Source: Alteromonas sp. KUL106
GTDB lineage: Bacteria > Pseudomonadota > Gammaproteobacteria > Enterobacterales > Alteromonadaceae
Direction: 5' to 3'
Assembly: GCF_009811415.1 (NCBI RefSeq)
Contig: NZ_BLIG01000009.1
Coordinates: 38,629-102,628 of the forward strand
DNA length: 64,000 bases
Shown: piece after piece, positions 58,519 through 64,000 of the stretch
Position numbering within the stretch: the first letter of the stretch is position 1
Layout of the letters: each line of letters begins with the position of its first letter
Position numbers and translations under genes: made by a program
Notes under the pieces: generated by a model
The model's database searches: none
Told to the model about the DNA's origin: nothing
Seen by the model: the letters and a program-made list of their open reading frames with translations, nothing else

Positions 58519-59014
58519 AATAGAACTCCTACCCTGTTCTACACTCGAACGCTTATAAGCGCTGGCAACTTTGCCGAATCGAGCGGATTGTAAAATGTTG
58601 CTGAAAAAGCAGCATTGCGACTGACCCACTACGTTTTTTTGATAAACGAAGAGAAAACGTTCAGTCTGGCTCCTTGCCAAAGAAGATGTTGTGCCAGCTG
58701 TCGTTAGCTATGCTTTACACACATAGTTGACGTGATTGTAGATTATTCTTTTGCTGGATTGGCGCTTTGTGCCAATAACGCTCATTATACAACCACCAAT
58801 GCCGAAATGAAGCTTGAATTCGATATTTACACTTGAATTTAAGTCATCGGACCACTACCTTAGACAAATTGAAACGCTTGTTTGATTTTTTGTTGAAATT
58901 TTGTGTGGCTTTGTAAAGAATCTAGCCACCCTAACGCGTTAGTGAATGCATACGACCCTACAAATTAGTTGGATTAGTTCACTAACATCCTGGCCAATGC
59001 CGAAGGAGATGATA
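58519..59014. other. 496-bp divergent region slt / fadB
   Basis: No gene supported. Holds a small hairpin TTGGCGC-TTTGTG-CCAA near 58760, a PsrA-like operator at 58871-58884 and the fadB ribosome binding site AAGGAG at 59003-59008. The fadB frame stays open upstream to 58946. Confidence 0.5.
58871..58884. promoter_or_regulatory. PsrA-like operator upstream of fadBA
   Basis: GAAACGCTTGTTTG fits the published PsrA consensus (G/C)AAAC-N(2-4)-GTTT(G/C) exactly. PsrA is a TetR-type, fatty-acid-responsive repressor of fad genes in Pseudomonas and Shewanella. It lies 131 bp before the fadB start, where repression of a fadBA promoter would be expected. Confidence 0.55.
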
Positions 59015-61165
59015 ATGATATACACAGGCAAAAGTCTTTCCGTCAGCCTGTTAGATGACGGCTTTGCTGAGCTGGTATTCGACGCCGAAGGTTCAGTAAA
59101 CAAGTTCGACCGCCAAACCGTGAGCGAACTTGACGAAGCAACCCAAGCCCTACTTGCCAAAGGCGACGTAAAAGGCTTAGTAGTTCGTAGCGCGAAACCT
59201 GCTTTTATTGTAGGCGCTGATATCACAGAGTTCACTGGCCTATTCGCCATGGACGACGCAGAAGTACTAAACTGGGTTGCCAATACGTCACAAGTATTCG
59301 ACCGCTTTGAAGACCTACCTTTCCCGACTATTGCTGCAGTAAACGGCTTTGCGCTAGGCGGCGGCTGTGAAATGGCATTGGCGTGTGACATGCGTATTGC
59401 AGACACCACGGCTTCAATTGGTTTGCCAGAAGTTAAACTAGGTCTTATGCCTGGTTTTGGTGGTACGGTTCGTCTGCCACGTCTAATTGGTGCAGATAAT
59501 GCCCTTGAGTGGATGACCACTGGCCGCGACAGAAAAGGCGCAAAAGCCCTTGCTGAAGGCGCAGTAGATGCTGTTGTAGCACCAGAAGCGCTAGTTGAAG
59601 GTGCACTTTCAATGGTGAAAGACGCAGCAGAAGGCAAGTTTGATTGGCAAGCACGTCGTGCGGTTAAAAAAGCCCCACTACAGCTAAACAAAAACGAAGC
59701 CATGATGAGCTTCTCAACTGCCCAAGCGATGGTATTTGCACAAGCTGGCAAACATTATCCAGCACCACACAAAATGGTTGAGACTGTTCAAAAAGCAGCG
59801 GGCCTTGACCGTGACGGCGCACTTAAGCTTGAAAACGAAGGCTTTGTAGCGCTTGCGAAAACCGACGCTGCGAAAGCACAAATTGGTATTTTCCTTGCCG
59901 ACCAGCTAGTTAAGAGCAAAGGTAAAAAGCAAGCGAAAGCTGCCACTAAGCAATCTAAGCTGAACGCTGTACTAGGTGCAGGCATCATGGGTGGCGGTAT
60001 TGCATACCAAAGCGCTGTGAAAGGTACACCGGTAATCATGAAAGACATTAACCAAGGTGCACTAGACCTTGGCCTTTCAGAAGCAGCAAAAATTCTTGGT
60101 AAAGGCATGCAGCGCGGTAAAGTTGATGCGACTAAAATGGCGCAAACACTTAACGCTATCACGCCTACTCTTGAGTACAGCACACTTAAAGATGCAGACC
60201 TTGTGATTGAAGCGGTGGTAGAAAACCCGAAAGTAAAAGGTATTGTGCTTAAAGAAGTAGAAGACAATGTAGCTGACGACGCTATCATCACGTCAAACAC
60301 TTCTACGATTTCTATCAACCAACTAGCTGAAAGCCTAGACAAGCCTGAGCGCTTCTGTGGTATGCACTTCTTTAACCCAGTGCACCGCATGCCGCTAGTT
60401 GAAATTATTCGTGGCGAAAAAACGTCAGAAGAAACCATTAATGCAGTAGTAGCCGCTACCCTTAAAATGGGCAAAACCCCCATTGTGGTTAACGACTGCC
60501 CGGGGTTCTTGGTAAACCGCGTATTGTTCCCATACTTTGCGGGCTTCAGTAAGCTACTTATCGACGGCGCAGACTTTGTTGCCGTTGATAAAGTAATGGA
60601 AAAAATCTTCGGCTGGCCAATGGGCCCTGCGTACCTGATGGACGTTGTGGGTATCGACACGGGCGATCACGCAGCAGACGTAATGGCAGCGGGTATTCCA
60701 GAGCGTATGGCTCGCCTAGACAACGACCCTGTAACACTGTTCTACAAAGAGCAGCGTTTAGGTCAGAAGAACGGTAAAGGTTTCTACAACTACGGTGTTG
60801 ATAAGCGCGGTAAGCCGTCTAAGACACCTGCAGAAGAAGCATACGCACTAATGGCGCCACACGTAGCTGAGAAGACAGACTTTGAAGCTGACGACATTAT
60901 TGCACGCCTTATGATCCCTATGGCAAACGAAGCAATTCGCTGCCTAGAAGAAGGTATTGTAGATAGCGCAGCTGAAGCAGATATGGCGCTACTTTACGGC
61001 TTAGGTTTCCCTCCATTCCGCGGTGGTATTTTCCGTTGGATTGAAACCATTGGCTTGGCGAACTTTGTTGCTATGGCAGACAAGTACGCTGAACTTGGTC
61101 CAATTTATCAGATCTCAGACGGCGTTCGTGAAATGGCCGCTTCTGGTAAATCCTATTTCGCATAA
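59015..61165 (+). CDS. fadB: Fatty acid oxidation complex alpha subunit FadB
   Basis: Multifunctional beta-oxidation enzyme: enoyl-CoA hydratase/isomerase (N-terminal half; [21 protein letters not shown] near residue 114, with catalytic Glu in [13 protein letters not shown]) and 3-hydroxyacyl-CoA dehydrogenase (C-terminal half; NAD-binding [13 protein letters not shown] near 321, catalytic His in [16 protein letters not shown] near 450, and [13 protein letters not shown]). The first ATG with AAGGAG is at 59015 ([12 protein letters not shown]), giving 716 residues (E. coli 729); the in-frame ATG at 58946 would add a non-conserved stretch. FadA follows 18 bp later, and the two form an alpha2-beta2 complex. 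Confidence 0.95.
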   Translation: MIYTGKSLSVSLLDDGFAELVFDAEGSVNKFDRQTVSELDEATQALLAKGDVKGLVVRSAKPAFIVGADITEFTGLFAMDDAEVLNWVANTSQVFDRFEDLPFPTIAAVNGFALGGGCEMALACDMRIADTTASIGLPEVKLGLMPGFGGTVRLPRLIGADNALEWMTTGRDRKGAKALAEGAVDAVVAPEALVEGALSMVKDAAEGKFDWQARRAVKKAPLQLNKNEAMMSFSTAQAMVFAQAGKHYPAPHKMVETVQKAAGLDRDGALKLENEGFVALAKTDAAKAQIGIFLADQLVKSKGKKQAKAATKQSKLNAVLGAGIMGGGIAYQSAVKGTPVIMKDINQGALDLGLSEAAKILGKGMQRGKVDATKMAQTLNAITPTLEYSTLKDADLVIEAVVENPKVKGIVLKEVEDNVADDAIITSNTSTISINQLAESLDKPERFCGMHFFNPVHRMPLVEIIRGEKTSEETINAVVAATLKMGKTPIVVNDCPGFLVNRVLFPYFAGFSKLLIDGADFVAVDKVMEKIFGWPMGPAYLMDVVGIDTGDHAADVMAAGIPERMARLDNDPVTLFYKEQRLGQKNGKGFYNYGVDKRGKPSKTPAEEAYALMAPHVAEKTDFEADDIIARLMIPMANEAIRCLEEGIVDSAAEADMALLYGLGFPPFRGGIFRWIETIGLANFVAMADKYAELGPIYQISDGVREMAASGKSYFA

Positions 61166-62347
<1,182 letters not shown>

Positions 62348-62382
62348 GCGTTTAAATAAGCGCTTTTAAAGCTAAATTTTGA

Positions 62383-62405
62383 AAAGGGCCTTCGGGCCCT
62401 TTTTT
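62383..62405 (+). terminator. fadBA terminator
   Basis: Stem AAAGGGCC with the stable UUCG tetraloop and GGCCCTTT, continuing into TTTTG. It marks the core-genome side of the integron boundary. Confidence 0.9.
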
Positions 62406-62428
62406 GTTGGCTTTAATTACTTTTCAGA

Positions 62429-63397
62429 TTACTTCAAAACACGAGATAAAGGACTTACCACACCCTGCGCACCCTGCTGAAGCACGTGAGTATAAATTTG
62501 TGTGGTCTTTACGTCTGAATGACCTAACTGTGTTTGCACCGTTCTAATATCAGCGCCCGATTGCAGTAAATGGGTTGCAAAAGAGTGGCGAAGCGTGTGA
62601 GGCGTAACTTTCTTTTTAATATCACAAGTTTTTGCCGTGTTTCGTATTGCTTTTTGTATACTCGATTCATCAATATGATGCCGTCGCACTTTTTTGCTTT
62701 CAGGGTCGACAGATAATCGAGAAGAGGGAAATAAATAATGCCAGCCTAACTCTCTGGGCGCGTTTTTGTATTTCAAACGTAATCGGTGAGGTAGATAAAC
62801 GCCTGCGTATTTTGGATTTTCTAAATCAGCCGCCAAGAAGTTTTCTACCATAGCGATTTGTCGTGTAAGACCCGGTTTTAATTCTGCAGCCAACGTTACA
62901 ATGCGATGCTTACCGCCTTTCCCATCCCAAATGCGAATAGCGTTGTAGTCAAAATCGATGTCTTTAACTCGTAGCCTTACCGCTTCCATTAGCCGCAAAC
63001 CACTTCCGTACAATAAAGATATTGGTAACTTTAGGTTGGCAGGAATTTGCTCAAAAAGAGAAACGACCTCTTCCTGCGTTAATACAACTGGAAGCTTAGC
63101 TTGCCTTCGGCTGGCAACAAAATTGAGTTCGCATGACAGTGGCCTTTCCAATATATCGCGATACAAGAACGCCAGTGCATTTAGTGCGCTAGCCTGAGTG
63201 GCCGGAGCCACGTTTTTAGCGTTAACTAAGTGAGATAGAAACACCTCAACTTCTTTGTCTCCCATTTCAGATGGATGCCTATTATTGTTGAAGCGGATAA
63301 AGCTAATGATCCATTTGCTATAGAGTTCTATCGAACGCTTCGCATAGCGACGGTTGTGCATATGCTCTATCACCATTTGCATGAACATTGATTTCAT
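62429..63397 (-). CDS. intI: Integron integrase IntI (tyrosine recombinase)
   Basis: Site-specific recombinase that inserts and excises gene cassettes at attI/attC. 322 residues. An N-terminal SAM-like core-binding domain (about 8-95) precedes the catalytic domain with R135 (GSGLRLMEA), K164 (GKGGKHR), H267 and R270 (PHTLRHSFATHLL), H293 (QLGHSD) and nucleophile Y302 (TTQIYTHV). The decisive feature is the integron-specific insertion at about 203-225 (HRLRLKYKNAPRELGWHYLF), absent from XerC/D and phage integrases. It reads away from the cassette side, as in all integrons, and an SOS box lies just upstream. The start at 63397 is the first of several Met codons; a slightly shorter product is possible. 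Confidence 0.95.
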   Translation of the reverse strand: MKSMFMQMVIEHMHNRRYAKRSIELYSKWIISFIRFNNNRHPSEMGDKEVEVFLSHLVNAKNVAPATQASALNALAFLYRDILERPLSCELNFVASRRQAKLPVVLTQEEVVSLFEQIPANLKLPISLLYGSGLRLMEAVRLRVKDIDFDYNAIRIWDGKGGKHRIVTLAAELKPGLTRQIAMVENFLAADLENPKYAGVYLPHRLRLKYKNAPRELGWHYLFPSSRLSVDPESKKVRRHHIDESSIQKAIRNTAKTCDIKKKVTPHTLRHSFATHLLQSGADIRTVQTQLGHSDVKTTQIYTHVLQQGAQGVVSPLSRVLK

Positions 63398-63414
63398 TTT
63401 TTTGATTTTAGTTA

Positions 63415-63430
63415 CTGTAAATAAATACAG
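63415..63430. promoter_or_regulatory. LexA (SOS) box of intI
   Basis: CTGTAAATAAATACAG is a perfect CTGT-N8-ACAG LexA box. It lies 18 bp upstream of the intI start codon, where LexA would block transcription until DNA damage; LexA control of intI is established for several integron classes. Confidence 0.85.
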
Positions 63431-63621
63431 AATTGCGGTTTTTGACTCGCCCGTAAAATAAAAAGGAAAGATTCCGTACTTAAGTACAGTATTTTCACAT
63501 ACTAAGTGTAGGTTATTGATGAAATTGTATTTACGTGCGAAAGTGATAAAACTATAAATGTGATATATGGAAATTATCCACCTTGCATAAAGGATTTTTT
63601 CCTTACACTAAATTGTTAGCC
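63431..63621. other. Putative attI recombination region
   Basis: Lies between intI and the first cassette gene. The core site GTTAGCC at 63615-63621 resembles GTTRRRY (last-but-one base differs) and is the exact reverse complement of the GGCTAAC that begins the attC at 63972. Strand exchange would be expected after the G at 63615. The cassette promoter Pc is probably inside this A/T-rich stretch but cannot be fixed. Confidence 0.7.
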
Positions 63622-63638
63622 ACTAAAAAGGATTTTCC

Positions 63639-63962
63639 ATGGATACCGGTTTTCTAATTCTTTTAATATCCTGCTTTAGCGGCTTTATATATTTAATCAT
63701 TGGCTGTTTACTTACCTTTAAGCAAAAAGCGGATGTACTTAACGGCATCGACTTTTCTAAAATTGCCGACTTACCTGCTTTCTGCAAATACGTAGGCAAT
63801 AGCTTTTTATTATCTGGTGCTGTACAGATCTTAGTTGGGGTGTTGGCTTATTTAGCTTATTTAAACCTTATGCTGTACATAGCTATTTTTGTTCTCTTCT
63901 CGATATTGCCAATTGTTAATGTCGTTAAAGCTATGCTTAAGTTTCAAAAAAGTGCTTCGTAA
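63639..63962 (+). CDS. First integron cassette gene: small membrane protein (DUF3784-like)
   Basis: A 107-residue protein with three predicted transmembrane helices (about 5-27 LILLISCFSGFIYLIIGCLL, 52-74 and 77-97 LMLYIAIFVLFSILPIV) and short polar loops (KQKADVLNGIDFSKIADLPA). The pattern resembles DUF3784-type membrane proteins; function unknown. The ribosome binding site AAAAGGA is eight bases before the ATG, and the gene begins 24 bp after the attI core, ending 9 bp before an attC, exactly the geometry of a one-gene cassette. It is probably expressed from an upstream integron promoter. Confidence 0.75.
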   Translation: MDTGFLILLISCFSGFIYLIIGCLLTFKQKADVLNGIDFSKIADLPAFCKYVGNSFLLSGAVQILVGVLAYLAYLNLMLYIAIFVLFSILPIVNVVKAMLKFQKSAS

Positions 63963-63971
63963 GCAAAGCGT

Positions 63972-64000
63972 GGCTAACAAGCCAATCAACACGCTCACTA
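63972..64000 (+). other. attC site, first half (truncated by window end)
   Basis: GGCTAACAAGCCAATCAACA, then CG, has the same order of boxes as known attC sites (R'' CTAACAA, spacer, L'' CAATCAA). GGCTAAC is the exact inverse of GTTAGCC at 63615. The left half is seen; L' and R' lie beyond the window. Confidence 0.75.

Noticed and set aside
58939..59751. 270-codon leftward frame opposite fadB
   Set aside because: Mirror of a strongly coding gene; Ser/Ala/Pro-rich composition typical of antisense shadows.
63478..63498. Second LexA site in the attI region (GTACTTAAGTACAGTA)
   Set aside because: Has only one good half-site (ACAG); the palindrome GTACTTAAGTAC does not fit CTGT-N8-ACAG.

Overview
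This window looks like a chromosomal segment of a marine gammaproteobacterium of the order Alteromonadales, most likely Alteromonas or a close relative. That placement is inference. It rests on gene order (tolC/nudF/cpdA, rppH-ptsP-lgt-thyA, ftsB-ispD-ispF-truD-pcm-nlpD-rpoS, rplU-rpmA-obgE/ispB, fadBA), on gammaproteobacterial families such as RapA, YgiM, YgiF, MutH and the TIGR03545-type protein, and on an even, moderate base composition. No rRNA, tRNA, CRISPR array or intact insertion sequence was seen. Most of the window is housekeeping core genome.

Layout, left to right. 1-3.5 kb: nudF-DUF1249-cpdA operon (leftward) divergent from tolC. 3.7-7.5 kb: a single-domain voltage-gated cation channel with an unusual acidic selectivity filter, then a large TPR lipoprotein of the PrsT type. 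7.8-13.7 kb: deaD RNA helicase, cysG siroheme synthase, a transglutaminase-like exported protein, a PIN-PhoH ATPase. 14.3-20.9 kb: rapA-rluA, a DUF3530-like exported protein, a short unknown protein and an AmpG-like transporter. 21-25.3 kb: a signalling cluster (hybrid histidine kinase convergent with a translationally coupled REC-CheC regulator and PAS-GGDEF diguanylate cyclase). 25.3-31.5 kb: thyA, lgt, TauE/SafE permease, ptsP and rppH leftward, with mutH divergent. 31.5-39 kb: a membrane-anchored AraC-type regulator, ygiF/ygiM and putA. 39.2-43.1 kb: a Cache chemoreceptor and a TIGR03545-type membrane protein. 43.2-49 kb: the division/isoprenoid/stationary-phase cluster ftsB-ispD-ispF-truD-pcm-yqaA-nlpD-rpoS, in which surE is absent from its usual place between truD and pcm. 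49.1-53.7 kb: folA, obgE, rpmA, rplU and ispB. 54-62.3 kb: a ZIP metal transporter, pepQ, slt and the fadBA beta-oxidation operon with a PsrA-like operator.

The accessory part is the right edge (62.4-64 kb). It holds a tyrosine recombinase with the integron-integrase-specific insertion, a textbook LexA box directly upstream of it, an attI-like core site, a first gene cassette encoding a small three-helix membrane protein, and the first bases of an attC site. This is the front end of a chromosomal integron whose cassette array continues beyond the window, and it is the most likely source of undescribed functions here.

Other items worth attention: a family of imperfect palindromic repeats (four copies or fragments, one supplying the stop codon of the ion channel gene), a three-way-junction-like fold ahead of obgE, a dense GATC cluster between rplU and ispB, and a triplicated 14-bp unit around the obgE stop codon. 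Several starts were moved from the longest open frame to a start supported by a ribosome binding site, family length or overlap (DUF1249, nudF, cysG, lgt, ptsP, rppH, mutH, the AraC-type gene, ygiF, pepQ, slt, fadB).
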